A DNA stretch of 64,000 bases from Armatimonadota bacterium (GCA_029547025.1 JAKPQA010000073.1:1-64000); one strand, 5' to 3'. Shown: positions 8,289 to 17,501, numbered from the stretch's first letter. Numbers and translations are program-made. The notes: a model not told the origin generated them from the letters alone.

Positions 8289-9051
8289 TGTCGAACTCCT
8301 CGCGCTCGACCTTCTCGATCTCGTCACGCAGATGATCGAGCGCGATCTGCGCCAGATGCGAGACCGCGGGATCGGTGACCGAACGCGGCCGGGGCAGGTC
8401 CACATCAATCCCGTCGACGATGCGTCCCGGCCGGGCCGACATCAGCAAGACCCTGTCGCCCAGGCACACGGCCTCGCGGACGTTGTGGGTCACGAAGACA
8501 ATGGTCTTGCCCGTGTCGGCCCAGATGCGCTGTAGTTCGCCGTGCATCAGGTCGCGCGTCTGGGCATCGAGCGACGCGAAGGGTTCATCCATGAGCAGGA
8601 CCGGGGGATCGATGGCCAGAGCTCGCGCCAGGGCCGTGCGCTGTTTCATACCACCCGAGAGTTGGTGTGGCATGGCGTGGGCGAAGCGCGAGAGCCGAAC
8701 CGCCGCCAACTGCCGGAGGGCTGCCTCTCGCCGCTCTGCCCGGCGTACCCCACGGACCGCCAGGCCGAACTCGACGTTGCCGGTCACCGACAACCACGGG
8801 AAGAGTGCGGCCTCCTGTAGCATCAGGACGGGCCTCGACTGGCCCGTGGCCGACACGCGCACCTCGCCGCTGTCGGGCTTCTGGAGGCCGGCGATGAGCT
8901 CGAGTAGCGTCGACTTCCCACATCCCGACGGCCCAACGATACACACGAACTGACCCGCGTCCACCACCAAGTCCACATCGCAAATCGCTGCGGTGGCGCG
9001 CGCCCCAGCGGAGTCGGTGTAGGTTCGCGAGACGGCGGAGAGCGAGATCAC
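8269..9051 (-). CDS. NitT/TauT-type ABC transporter ATP-binding protein
   Basis: A 260-residue ATPase with Walker A GPSGCGKST near residue 40, Q-loop in VLMLQEAALFPWL, signature LSGGMKQRTALARAL and Walker B VLLMDEPFASLD, typical of the SsuB/TauB/NrtD group. ATG at 9051 overlaps the binding-protein stop by four bases (ATGA), so the genes are translationally coupled. It powers import by the adjacent permease. Confidence 0.9.
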   Translation of the reverse strand: MISLSAVSRTYTDSAGARATAAICDVDLVVDAGQFVCIVGPSGCGKSTLLELIAGLQKPDSGEVRVSATGQSRPVLMLQEAALFPWLSVTGNVEFGLAVRGVRRAERREAALRQLAAVRLSRFAHAMPHQLSGGMKQRTALARALAIDPPVLLMDEPFASLDAQTRDLMHGELQRIWADTGKTIVFVTHNVREAVCLGDRVLLMSARPGRIVDGIDVDLPRPRSVTDPAVSHLAQIALDHLRDEIEKVEREEFDNGTSGP

Positions 9052-10109
9052 TTTGGGGCGCGCTCCTCCGGTGCAGCCGGCTGGGTGACCGATAGGTCGA
9101 CGAGTCCGGTGATGTCGATGGCCTCCTTGGCGTAGCCCACCCGGTGCATGAGGTCCGCCATGGCCTGAAGGGCTTCGGGGTCGGGAATCGTGCTGAAACG
9201 CACCCGCTCCATGGCTGGCTTGAGGATCGCCTCGGGCAACCTCTTCCTCGTGAGCGCCTCAAGCTCAACGTTGAGGGCGGCGAGGGCTTCGGGATCAGTC
9301 GAGGCATAGTGGACCTCGTCAGCCAGGGCTCGAACGAAGGCCCCGACGACGTCCCGGTGTTGTTCGAGAAACTCCTTGCGCGCCACGAGCACAGTAACCG
9401 GGTAGTTGCCGTCGCGCCAGATGGCTCGCCAGTCGAGCACCACCTTGGCACCGGCCTCGCGTTCGAGTCGTGCCCCCCAGGGCTCGGGCACACACGCCGC
9501 GTCGAGTTGCCGGGTCTGGAACAGCGTCAGGACGTCCGGATTCTCGACAGCCACGACCCGCGTGGCCCCCCCCTTGTCGGCCGTCTGGATGCCGGCGTCT
9601 AGCAGAAGCATCCGCAGCATGGCATCCTGGGTGTTGCCGATCTGCGGGACCGCCACCTTCTTGCCCGCCAGGTCAGACACCCCGGCGATGGCGACATCGG
9701 GCCGTGCCACGAGCACGCTCCCCCCGTTGGCGACGTTCGACACGAGCACCACGTCGCCGCCCTTGGCATAAGCGTTGATCGCCGGCGTGGGCCCGACGAA
9801 GCACAGGTCGATGGCCCTGGCATGCAGCGACTCCATGGCCGATGGCCCGGCGTTGAAGATCTTGGTTTCGAGCGCTGCCTTGCCGGCGAGGGCCTTAGCG
9901 AAGCCGTTCCTGGCCGCAGAGAACCCCAGTACCGCGGGGGCGTGGGTGATGTTCGGGAAGTACCCGACACGCACAACGAGGGGCTCGGTCGCGTGGGTCG
10001 CGGATCCACCAGTAGCCGTGGTCTGGGGCGCCGCCTCCCGGCGTCCGCCACACCCCGCGGCCACAGCTAGCATCACGAATCCGGCCATCGTGGCTCTGCA
10101 CATGCCCAT
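9048..10109 (-). CDS. NitT/TauT-type ABC substrate-binding lipoprotein
   Basis: A 353-residue periplasmic lipoprotein. ATG at 10109 fits GGAGGA nine bases upstream; an alternative GTG lies nine bases further out. The signal peptide ends at lipobox VAAGC (Cys20). The mature part starts VRVGYFPNITHAPAVLGF and contains FVGPTPAINAY, close to the NMT1/SsuA-like periplasmic binding fold that binds sulfonates, nitrate or pyrimidine-like ligands. It heads the importer operon. The ligand cannot be assigned: no desulfonating monooxygenase, nitrate reductase or thiamine gene is nearby. Confidence 0.88.
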   Translation of the reverse strand: MGMCRATMAGFVMLAVAAGCGGRREAAPQTTATGGSATHATEPLVVRVGYFPNITHAPAVLGFSAARNGFAKALAGKAALETKIFNAGPSAMESLHARAIDLCFVGPTPAINAYAKGGDVVLVSNVANGGSVLVARPDVAIAGVSDLAGKKVAVPQIGNTQDAMLRMLLLDAGIQTADKGGATRVVAVENPDVLTLFQTRQLDAACVPEPWGARLEREAGAKVVLDWRAIWRDGNYPVTVLVARKEFLEQHRDVVGAFVRALADEVHYASTDPEALAALNVELEALTRKRLPEAILKPAMERVRFSTIPDPEALQAMADLMHRVGYAKEAIDITGLVDLSVTQPAAPEERAPK

Positions 10110-10260
10110 CTCATACACTCCTCCAACACTCTCATAGGAGACTCAGACAGATCATACTAGCGCCGGTTCGCCCACGGCGCCAGTGGAAAAGATGCTGAGC
10201 GCCACCATCCTCCCGCCGATCACTCCGCGCGGCGGCGCGCTTCCTTGCCCCTTGGCGGAG

Positions 10261-10269
10261 TGCTACAAT
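10261..10269 (+). promoter_or_regulatory. candidate extended -10 promoter for the phosphatase-kinase genes
   Basis: TGC precedes TACAAT, an extended -10 pattern, about 42 bases before the PP2C start. No good -35 is present (TTCCTT at 10241-10246 at a 17-base spacing). The 10110-10310 gap is divergent and must also hold the importer promoter; a TATGAT on the minus strand near 10153 is a possible -10. Confidence 0.35.
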
Positions 10270-10310
10270 GCCGCGCAGTGCTTTGGTGAGACCGCGGGGC
10301 CGGGAGACGG

Positions 10311-11090
10311 GTGTCGGTGCGCGTGCGGCAGCGGATTAGCCTCTCCTTCGGGGTGAAGACCGATGTGGGGATCGCCCGCGAGGAGAACGAGGATGCCTTC
10401 GATGTAGTGGTGCCCGAACCAGGGGCCCTGTGGGACAGCCGTGGCGCTCTTTTCGTCGTGGCCGATGGCATGGGCGGCCATGCGGCCGGAGCCGTGGCCA
10501 GCCAGCTGGCCGTGAACGCCGTCGCCGCCGAGTACTACGAGTCCCAGCATTCGAGTGTCGAGGAAGCACTGCGTTCCGGCTTCCACCGGGCCAACACCGA
10601 GATCCTGCTCTCAGCGTGTGGCGATCCGCGGCGGGCGGGCATGGGTTGCACTCTGGTGGTGGCGGCGGTCCATGAGGCGCTCACCGTGGCCAACGTCGGT
10701 GACAGTCGCGCGTACATCCTGCATGACGGCCACGTGGAGCAGATCACGGAGGACCACTCGCTGGTCGAGGCCCAGGTGCGTGCCGGACTCATGTCCCGCG
10801 AGGCCGCGCGGGAATCGCCGTACCGCAGCGCGGTGACCCGCTGCATCGGCTCCAGAGAGAGTGCCGACCCTGACCTTTACGCCCGCGAGCTCGTTCCGGG
10901 AGACGTGGTTCTTCTGTGCACCGACGGGATGTGTGACGCCCTCACGGATGCCGACATCGCCCGGATACTCGGCGAGAACGCGTCTCCGACCGTGTCGGCC
11001 CGGCAGCTCGTGTCGTCGGCCATCGCGGGAGGTAGCCGTGACAACGTCACGGCCGTGTGTATACGGATCGACTCGGTGGACGATGCGTGA
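10311..11090 (+). CDS. PP2C-family serine/threonine phosphatase
   Basis: A 259-residue Stp1/PrpC-type protein phosphatase. GTG at 10311 follows GGGAGA. The metal-binding motifs are present in order: TDVGIAREENEDAF, VVADGMGGHAAG, NVGDSRAYI, VLLCTDGMCDAL and GGSRDNVTAVCI. It is cytoplasmic, with no membrane segment, and should remove phosphate from Ser/Thr residues using two Mn or Mg ions. No Hanks-type kinase gene is in the window. The following histidine kinase gene overlaps its last eight bases, so the two are translated together. Confidence 0.9.
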   Translation: MSVRVRQRISLSFGVKTDVGIAREENEDAFDVVVPEPGALWDSRGALFVVADGMGGHAAGAVASQLAVNAVAAEYYESQHSSVEEALRSGFHRANTEILLSACGDPRRAGMGCTLVVAAVHEALTVANVGDSRAYILHDGHVEQITEDHSLVEAQVRAGLMSREAARESPYRSAVTRCIGSRESADPDLYARELVPGDVVLLCTDGMCDALTDADIARILGENASPTVSARQLVSSAIAGGSRDNVTAVCIRIDSVDDA

Positions 11091-13092
11091 AGGGATGCCC
11101 CCCGGCACTCCGCCGCACGCGGCCCTGCCGGGCGGTAGCGCGTCCATGGCCGATTCCCTGACAACAGACGAACGCGTGGGCCATCTGGCTTGCTGGGCGA
11201 GGGCTTTCATCGAACTGGCCGGATGCGATTTGGTGTGTGTGCCCTCGATCGAGGTCTGGGCGGATCAGGCGGGAGTCCGGCTACACGAGGGGGCCCCCTG
11301 CCAGCCCGACAGCCCACCCACGATGCTCAGCTCCGGTGAGCGCCGGTACTGGGTCGCGGGCGCGGGCGCCGAAGGCTTCCTCATCGCCGGGCCCGTCGAT
11401 GACCAACGGGGCGACGGCGTCCCGCAAGCCCTGGTGGCCGCCGCCCGAGCCGTGGAGATGCAGCGCCACTGCGCCGATCGCCTGTCTCTTCTGGCCGCAC
11501 AGTCCCGGCTCTTCCAGCGTATGGGCGAAGCCGCCTCCTCCGCCGACGGAGCCAGGGCTGCCATGGAGGAGCTGCTCTCGGGCGTTCTCGATCTGCTCCG
11601 GGCCCGGTTCGGCTCCGTGATGCTCATCGACGATGAGATTCCCGAGACGATGACGATCTTCCATGCCAAGGGGCTGCCCGACGACATCGTTACGAGTACC
11701 CGGGTTCGTCTCGGACGCGGTGTCGCGGGCACCGTCGCGCAGACGGGCGAGGCGGTGCTGCTGAGGCGTGGCGAGGCCCATCCACTCTCGGCAGGCCGGC
11801 CCGAGGGGGCCTATGAGGCTGCCATCTGTGTCCCTCTGCGGGTCCAGCAGCGGGTCATTGGAGTCCTCAACGTTCGCGGCAGACACGACGTGGGGGACTT
11901 CGCGCCGGCGGATCTCGAGCTGGTGCAGGCCCTGGCCGGCCTGGCCGGACCCATCATCGAGGCGGCGCGGCTGCTCGAAGCTCGGGAGGCCGACATCCAG
12001 TCGGCGTTGGCGGATCTCCAGCGGACGAACCAGCTCCTGTCGCAGGCGAGAGAGCAGTTCGAGCGCGTGCTCGAGTCGGCGCCCAGCCCGGCCATCGTCG
12101 TGGATGGAAACCGGGTGGTCATGTGGGTCAACCTCCGGGCCGAGAAGCTGATCGGCCTGGCGCGCCACAAGGTGCAGTTTCGACCCCTCGAAGAGGGGAT
12201 CGCCCATTCGTCAGCGGGTGCGGCCATGGTGGCGGCGCTGGATGCATTCGAGACGGGGCAGCCGCTCCCACGGGTCACGCTGGACGCGCCGGTTCACCGC
12301 GTGTTCCAGCCCCATGTCGCGCCGCTGCATGGCGATCCAGAGCAGGGCGGCGGCCACGTCATCCTCTTCGCCGATGTGACGGAGATCGAGGAGCTCAGCC
12401 AGCTCAAGACCGACCTCGTCTCGGTCACCTCGCACGAGTTCCGCACGCCGCTGACCGTGATGAAGGGCGCGGCGAGCACGCTGATGGCACACTGGGCGGT
12501 GGTGGATGAAGCGACGCGCAGCGAGTTCCTGGGCGAGATTGTGAAGCAGTGCGACCGCCTCGACCGGATGACGCGGCACATTCTGGACATCTCACGCATC
12601 GAGGCGGGACGAGCCCTGGACCTCCAGCGCTCGGACGTGCGGCCCGACGAGCTCATCGGAGCCGTCGTGGCTCTGCAGACGACGGCGTCGGACTCACACC
12701 GCATCGAGTTGCGGCTGGCCGACAACCTGCCCATCGTGTGCGTCGACCGCGACAAGGTGGAGCAGGTACTCATCAACCTGGTCTCGAATGCCATCAAGTA
12801 CTCGCCCGACGGTGGCGTCGTGACGATCCAGGCGGAGGTCCGCGGCGACATGCTTGCCGTGAGCGTCTCCGACCAGGGCATCGGGATCAGTGAGGAGGAC
12901 CAGACACGCCTGTTCCAGCGCTACCAGCGTGTGGGCGGCAGCCGCTCGCAGTCCATACGGGGTACTGGTTTGGGGCTATACTTGTCCAAGGGGTTCGTCG
13001 AATCGCACGGCGGGACCCTCACCGTCGAGAGCACGCCGGGGGCCGGGTCGACCTTCACCTTCACTCTACCCGTTGGGAGTTGCCCCTCCTAA
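11083..13092 (+). CDS. GAF-PAS sensor histidine kinase
   Basis: A 669-residue soluble kinase. ATG at 11083 overlaps the phosphatase stop; ATG at 11095 is an alternative. A variable N-terminal region is followed by a GAF domain (about 170-310), a short coiled coil, and a PAS-like domain (about 325-430). The HisKA box SHEFRTPLTVMKGA has its phospho-accepting His near residue 451. The HATPase_c domain shows NLVSNAIKYSPDGG, SDQGIGI and RGTGLGLYLSKGF. No membrane helix is seen, so it senses something cytoplasmic. No response regulator is adjacent; its partner must lie elsewhere. The coupling to a PP2C gene hints at crosstalk with Ser/Thr phosphorylation. Confidence 0.9.
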   Translation: MREGMPPGTPPHAALPGGSASMADSLTTDERVGHLACWARAFIELAGCDLVCVPSIEVWADQAGVRLHEGAPCQPDSPPTMLSSGERRYWVAGAGAEGFLIAGPVDDQRGDGVPQALVAAARAVEMQRHCADRLSLLAAQSRLFQRMGEAASSADGARAAMEELLSGVLDLLRARFGSVMLIDDEIPETMTIFHAKGLPDDIVTSTRVRLGRGVAGTVAQTGEAVLLRRGEAHPLSAGRPEGAYEAAICVPLRVQQRVIGVLNVRGRHDVGDFAPADLELVQALAGLAGPIIEAARLLEAREADIQSALADLQRTNQLLSQAREQFERVLESAPSPAIVVDGNRVVMWVNLRAEKLIGLARHKVQFRPLEEGIAHSSAGAAMVAALDAFETGQPLPRVTLDAPVHRVFQPHVAPLHGDPEQGGGHVILFADVTEIEELSQLKTDLVSVTSHEFRTPLTVMKGAASTLMAHWAVVDEATRSEFLGEIVKQCDRLDRMTRHILDISRIEAGRALDLQRSDVRPDELIGAVVALQTTASDSHRIELRLADNLPIVCVDRDKVEQVLINLVSNAIKYSPDGGVVTIQAEVRGDMLAVSVSDQGIGISEEDQTRLFQRYQRVGGSRSQSIRGTGLGLYLSKGFVESHGGTLTVESTPGAGSTFTFTLPVGSCPS

Positions 13093-13119
13093 GCGCCGGG
13101 CTCTCAGTTCCCCGCATCA

Positions 13120-14166
13120 ATGGAGATGATCAAGCTGTTCACGTTTCCGGATTCGGTAAGCTTGGCCAATCGGCCCACGCGTCTGTACCGCCCACGCCGA
13201 TCCCTGGCCGACTACTCGGGCGGGCGCGAGATCCTGGTCAAGCGCGATGATGAAACCGGTTGCGGCACATCGGGCAACAAGATCCGCAAGCTGGAGTTCT
13301 ACGCGGCCGAAGCGCTCCAACAGGGCGCCGATACCATCATCACCGCAGGTCACCGCATCAGCAACCACACCCGCACCACGGCTCTGGTCGCCCGCGAACT
13401 CGGGATGGACCTGCACCTGATCCTCGCCGGTGAGGGCGAGTGTCGGGTCGATGGCAACCTGTTTCTCGAGATGGTGGCTGGCGCTGAGATCCACTTCGTC
13501 CCGCCTCAGGACCGCTCAGAGCTCAACATCCGCCTGGCCGAGCTGGCGGATGACCTCCGGGCAATCGGGCGGAGACCCTACGTGGTGCCCGCCGGCGGCA
13601 GTTCCCCGCTCGGCGTGTTGGGCTATGCTCGCTGTGCGCAGGAGATCAAACAGCAGGTTGACGAGGCGGGACTTCGCATCGACGCCATCACTGTCGCCCT
13701 GGGCAGCGGAAGCACGACTGCGGGCCTTATCCTCGGCGCCGAGATGTTCGGCCTGGGGTGCCCGGTCTACGGCGTGCACGTCACCTCGAAGCCCGAGCTC
13801 TACGGCCCGTTACTGCGCAACCTGATCGAAGAGACGCGCGACCGTTTCCACATTGCCACCGAGGTGCCCGACGACCGGATCCGGGTGATCACAGGGTATG
13901 TGGGCAACGGTTACGGCCAGTCAAGCACCGAGGATCTCGCGTTCATTCAGGATATCGCCCGTCGAACGGGTCTGCTGCTCGACCCGACGTACACCGGTAA
14001 GGCATTCCGCGGGACGCTCCACGAGATGCGCAAGGGCGTCCTGCAGAACTGTGAGCGAGTGCTCTTCATCCATACCGGCGGCCTCTTCGGGCTCTACAAC
14101 TGGAGGTCCCAGTTCCAGTTCGCGGAACCCTCCGAGCTCGCCCCGCGGGCCCAGGCATCGGTGTAG
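13120..14166 (+). CDS. PLP-dependent D-cysteine desulfhydrase / ACC deaminase family enzyme
   Basis: A 348-residue enzyme of the fold-II PLP family. The lysine that binds PLP is in SGNKIRKLEF; the usual GGVQSNH motif reads GHRISNHTRTTA, keeping the SNH. A glycine-rich phosphate-binding loop GSGSTTAGL is near residue 193. Relatives break down D-cysteine to pyruvate, ammonia and sulfide, or deaminate 1-aminocyclopropane-1-carboxylate; the deviation in the SNH motif leaves the substrate open. The gene starts 27 bases after the kinase stop but seems functionally unrelated. Confidence 0.8.
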   Translation: MEMIKLFTFPDSVSLANRPTRLYRPRRSLADYSGGREILVKRDDETGCGTSGNKIRKLEFYAAEALQQGADTIITAGHRISNHTRTTALVARELGMDLHLILAGEGECRVDGNLFLEMVAGAEIHFVPPQDRSELNIRLAELADDLRAIGRRPYVVPAGGSSPLGVLGYARCAQEIKQQVDEAGLRIDAITVALGSGSTTAGLILGAEMFGLGCPVYGVHVTSKPELYGPLLRNLIEETRDRFHIATEVPDDRIRVITGYVGNGYGQSSTEDLAFIQDIARRTGLLLDPTYTGKAFRGTLHEMRKGVLQNCERVLFIHTGGLFGLYNWRSQFQFAEPSELAPRAQASV

Positions 14167-14212
14167 CCCGACGCTGCGGGGACCAGGCTGCCGTTCCGGA
14201 GGAGGCCGCTGC

Positions 14213-15742
14213 GTGCCCGTGCTGGTCTACAATGACGACGGCTGGTCCACGTACATGCGGTACCCGGCCCCCATGGCGGCCCAGGACATCGTCCGAGTCA
14301 CCGTGGGGGCCATCGCGGGCACGGGCGTGGGCGTCTACCAGTTCTGCGCTCTGGGCGGCCATGCGGTGAACTACGCCTCCGCGTTCCTCCCGCGCGTCGG
14401 CGCTGCGATGGGCACGCCCGATACCCTACACGTCTGGCGTATGCACCGCACGCTCGCCCATCTCGACTCCTTGGGTACAGACCCCCTCCACATCGTGGCC
14501 GACGCCTGCCACGAAGCCGGCATCGCCTGCCAGTTCAGCCTGCGGATGAATGATGCCCATCACACCTACGTTCTGCCGGACGGCTCGCCCTACTTTCCGG
14601 AGCTGCAGTCGCCGTGGTTCGATGCCCACACCGACGCACTTCTCGAGAACGGACAGCTCGACTACGCCCACCCCGATGTACACGCTTACCGCGTGGCCCA
14701 GATCGCGGAAATCCTCGACCGGTACGACGTGGACGGCATCGACCTGGACTTCACGCGGTCGCGCCCCTGGTTTCGCCCCGGCGAGGAGGACGCAGGCCGG
14801 CCGCTCATGACCACGCTGGTCGAGCGCATCCGTCGGCTCACCGACCGCCAGAGCAAGTCGCTCAGCATGAGGCTCGAGTACGATCCGGATGCCAGCATCG
14901 ACAGCGGCCTCGACATCGAGGGCTGGCTCCGGCAGGGCCTGTTCGACCAGGTCACGCTGGGGGGCGTCGGTGACCACACACCCGACGCTCCCTCGGACTG
15001 GTTCGTCGATCTGGCTCACGCCTGGGGTGCCAAGGTCTATCCGGGCATCGAAGGGCAGCTCCACTGGCTCCCAGGGCCCGGTGCTGGCGGGATGGGACTC
15101 CGGCCGGGCCGCGGTATTGTCGATGGCTTCGGGCCGCCCTCGATCGAGTATCTGCGGGCCGTGGCCGCCCTGCACTACATGGACCACGCCGATGGGCTCA
15201 GCCTGTTCAACTTCACCTGTGCCGATGGCCCTTTTGAGGTTGGCGCATTCCAGGAGCTGGTCGACCCCGAAGGTCTGGCCCTCAAGGACAAGCAATACGT
15301 GGCCGCGGTATGGCCCTGGGATGCCACCATCTTCCAGGCGCCATGGTTGAGCCGGTTCCGGCTCGACCCTGGCCGCAACCAGGCGGTCTACCCGCTGCGG
15401 CTCGCCGACGACTTCGATGAGGCCGAGCGGCTCGGTAGCACACCCCATTGCCTGCTATGGCTCGACCTGATGGGAGTGAACCGCCCCGATGACATCGAGG
15501 TGCGCCTGAACGGAGCGCGGCTCGAATGGACGGGCGACAGCTACAACCACTGGGACCACGGCGGCTGGAACGACCTGCTGACCTACGACGTACCCGCGGA
15601 GTCGCTCCAGCAGGGCGAGAACGTGCTCGAGCTCCGGCGGAGGCGCGGCCCCGACCACTTCCCGGGTACGGTGCAGGTGCGACGGCTCGTGCTCGACGTT
15701 ACCTACCCTCGCCGGTTCGCCCCGGGGCGCGGACGGGTGTAG
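14213..15742 (+). CDS. TIM-barrel glycoside-hydrolase-like protein
   Basis: A 509-residue protein. GTG at 14213 follows GGAGGAGG with good spacing and starts VPVLVYNDDGWSTYM. The barrel strands are recognisable, with a catalytic-type end-of-strand motif DGIDLDFTRSRPWF near residue 180, close to the hypothetical glycosyl hydrolase 10-like (GHL) families. The last 130 residues look like a beta-sandwich module (VRLNGARLEWTG, ENVLELRRRR). No signal peptide is seen, so it is probably cytoplasmic. It sits 47 bases after the desulfhydrase-like gene. Hydrolase activity is inferred from fold only. Confidence 0.65.
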   Translation: MPVLVYNDDGWSTYMRYPAPMAAQDIVRVTVGAIAGTGVGVYQFCALGGHAVNYASAFLPRVGAAMGTPDTLHVWRMHRTLAHLDSLGTDPLHIVADACHEAGIACQFSLRMNDAHHTYVLPDGSPYFPELQSPWFDAHTDALLENGQLDYAHPDVHAYRVAQIAEILDRYDVDGIDLDFTRSRPWFRPGEEDAGRPLMTTLVERIRRLTDRQSKSLSMRLEYDPDASIDSGLDIEGWLRQGLFDQVTLGGVGDHTPDAPSDWFVDLAHAWGAKVYPGIEGQLHWLPGPGAGGMGLRPGRGIVDGFGPPSIEYLRAVAALHYMDHADGLSLFNFTCADGPFEVGAFQELVDPEGLALKDKQYVAAVWPWDATIFQAPWLSRFRLDPGRNQAVYPLRLADDFDEAERLGSTPHCLLWLDLMGVNRPDDIEVRLNGARLEWTGDSYNHWDHGGWNDLLTYDVPAESLQQGENVLELRRRRGPDHFPGTVQVRRLVLDVTYPRRFAPGRGRV

Positions 15743-15769
15743 GGCGGGAGCGGGGGCCGCAGAGGCCAG

Positions 15770-16579
15770 ATGAGCGACTACCGGACCGAAGAGTGCCCCG
15801 TCGTGGACTCGGCGACGGGCTCCATCGACTACGGTCCGCCATCACCGCGGGACGTGCCCCTGCTGATGTCATCCCTGGTCGCATGGCGCAACTCGGACGA
15901 GGCCGCGCGACTCCCCGGTCCGGTCCGTGCCGGCGTCTTGGCGTACCAGTTCGTCACAATCCATCCGTTCGCCGATGGCAACGGGCGTACGGCGCGTGCG
16001 CTGGGTACCTGGGAGCTGTGGACCAGCGGGTACCGAATGCGTGGGTTTCTCTCTGTGGAAGAGGAGTACCACCGCGATCTGCCCCGGTACTATGGCAGTC
16101 TGCAGATGGGGTTACCGTCAAACTACTACAGCGGTCGCAACAACCCGGACCTGACGCCTTGGCTATCCTATTTCGTGGAGACCATGGCGACCGCCGCGGT
16201 GAGAGTTCGTGACCGCGCCCTACGCCTGCGGCATGCGGCGCCGCCCGATCCGCCCGCCTGGGAGGAGCTGACGCGGCCACAACAGCAGCTGCTGATGAGA
16301 CTCCTTCTCGCCGGGATGGACCGCAACACCGAGGAGTGCCCCACTTTCACGCCACACGACGTGGCCGAGTGGTTCGGCGTGTCTCCAGCAACAGCCAGGC
16401 AATGGCTTGACGAGTGGCGATGCCAGAGGCTCATCGTGCCGGCGAGCGGCCATGAGCAAGTCCGCAGATGGGCGCTCCGAGAGGAGCTCGCGACTCTGGT
16501 CGCGGGCGCCATTAGCGCAACCCGCGGAGGCCCAATAGCGCAAGTCCAGACGGGCCATACGGAGCTCGATCGGTCCTAG
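15770..16579 (+). CDS. Fic family protein lacking the usual N-terminal domain
   Basis: A 269-residue protein with the Fic catalytic motif HPFADGNGRTAR (His65), complete for AMP transfer to a target hydroxyl. Flap-like YGPPSPRDVPLLM precedes it. Class-related Fic proteins usually carry 80-100 further residues before YR...V, including the inhibitory (S/T)xxxE helix; here translation starts directly at MSDYRTEECPVV, 27 bases after the preceding gene, so that part is absent. The C-terminal 70 residues hold a winged-helix domain (TPHDVAEWFGVSPATARQWL) that may bind DNA. Three TAGCGCAA repeats lie at and after the 3' end. It could be a truncated, or a naturally uninhibited, enzyme. Confidence 0.8.
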   Translation: MSDYRTEECPVVDSATGSIDYGPPSPRDVPLLMSSLVAWRNSDEAARLPGPVRAGVLAYQFVTIHPFADGNGRTARALGTWELWTSGYRMRGFLSVEEEYHRDLPRYYGSLQMGLPSNYYSGRNNPDLTPWLSYFVETMATAAVRVRDRALRLRHAAPPDPPAWEELTRPQQQLLMRLLLAGMDRNTEECPTFTPHDVAEWFGVSPATARQWLDEWRCQRLIVPASGHEQVRRWALREELATLVAGAISATRGGPIAQVQTGHTELDRS

Positions 16580-16622
16580 ACCCGCATTCCTGCGTCATGG
16601 GGCCCGGCGAATAGCGCAAGTC
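16513..16622. repeat. three TAGCGCAA repeats at the fic 3' end
   Basis: TAGCGCAA occurs at 16513-16520, 16536-16543 and 16612-16619. The last two extend to the identical 13-mer AATAGCGCAAGTC (16534-16546 and 16610-16622). The first two are inside the last codons of fic, the third in the short convergent gap before nfo. Confidence 0.5.
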
Positions 16623-16643
16623 GGCCGGCGCGGACAGCGCGTA

Positions 16644-17501
16644 TTACGCCCGCTTGTCGACCAGTCGGCGCGCGTACCGCATGTTGCCCACATCGTCCCG
16701 GCGGTCATCAATAGGTGTTTCCATCACAAATGGCAGGTGCCGGAGTTTGGGGTGGTTCACGATTCGCCGAAGCGCATGATGGCCAAGCTTCCCCTTCCCC
16801 AGATGTTCGTGCCGGTCGACGTGTGAGCCGAACTCGGACTTCGAGTCGTTGAGATGGACGAGGTACAGGTTCTCGAGCCCCACGGTCCGGTCGAGCGCGG
16901 CCAGTGTCTCGTCCAGCCCCTCCTCGGTATGGACGGGGTAACCCGAGGCGAAGGCGTGGGCCGTGTCGAGGCACATCCCCAGTCTCTCGGGCCCGCCCGC
17001 CCCCTCGATGAGGGCTGCGAGCTCCTCGAATCGCGATCCGTGGAACGTGCCGCGGAGCGCCGCGTTCTCGAGCAGCAGACGCGCCGGGCTGTCGGCACGC
17101 CGCAGCACCTCGCGTAGGGCCTGCGTCACTCGGTCCAACGCCTCGTCGTAGTTCAGGTCCCTGGCGTGACCCACATGTGTGTTCACCAGAGGCACGCCCA
17201 GCAGACCGGCCCGCCGCAGATCCTCGGCCACCAGGTCGATGGAGCCCTCGTAGAGCCCGTCATCGGCCGACGCCAGGTTGATCGGATAGATGGTATGGAT
17301 CGTCACGGGATCGATGCCCTGCGCCGCAATGCCCTGGCGGAAAGCGGCGATGGCGTCAGAGGTAGGGGCCGGGCCCGACCAGCGCCTTGGGCTCTGGGTG
17401 AAGATCTGGATGGTGTCGCACCGGGTGCGGCGCGCCCGGGCGGGGACGTTCTGGAGCCCACCGGCGATCGATAGATGGAAGCCGAAACGCCGGGCGCTCA
17501 A
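16644..17501 (-). CDS. nfo: deoxyribonuclease IV (apurinic/apyrimidinic endonuclease)
   Basis: A 285-residue TIM-barrel enzyme of the endonuclease IV family, which cuts DNA at abasic sites using three zinc ions. Hallmarks seen: GFHLSIAGGLQNVPARA, QIFTQSPRRW, NTHVGHA, LLLENAA, CLDTAHAFASGY, LVHLNDSKSEFGSHVDRHEHLGKG (shown here in part of the family's zinc site) and MET near the end. TTG at 17501 is the start and overlaps the stop of the FAD oxidoreductase gene (TTGA). Length fits the family. It ends the queC-oxidoreductase-nfo operon. Confidence 0.93.
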   Translation of the reverse strand: MSARRFGFHLSIAGGLQNVPARARRTRCDTIQIFTQSPRRWSGPAPTSDAIAAFRQGIAAQGIDPVTIHTIYPINLASADDGLYEGSIDLVAEDLRRAGLLGVPLVNTHVGHARDLNYDEALDRVTQALREVLRRADSPARLLLENAALRGTFHGSRFEELAALIEGAGGPERLGMCLDTAHAFASGYPVHTEEGLDETLAALDRTVGLENLYLVHLNDSKSEFGSHVDRHEHLGKGKLGHHALRRIVNHPKLRHLPFVMETPIDDRRDDVGNMRYARRLVDKRA

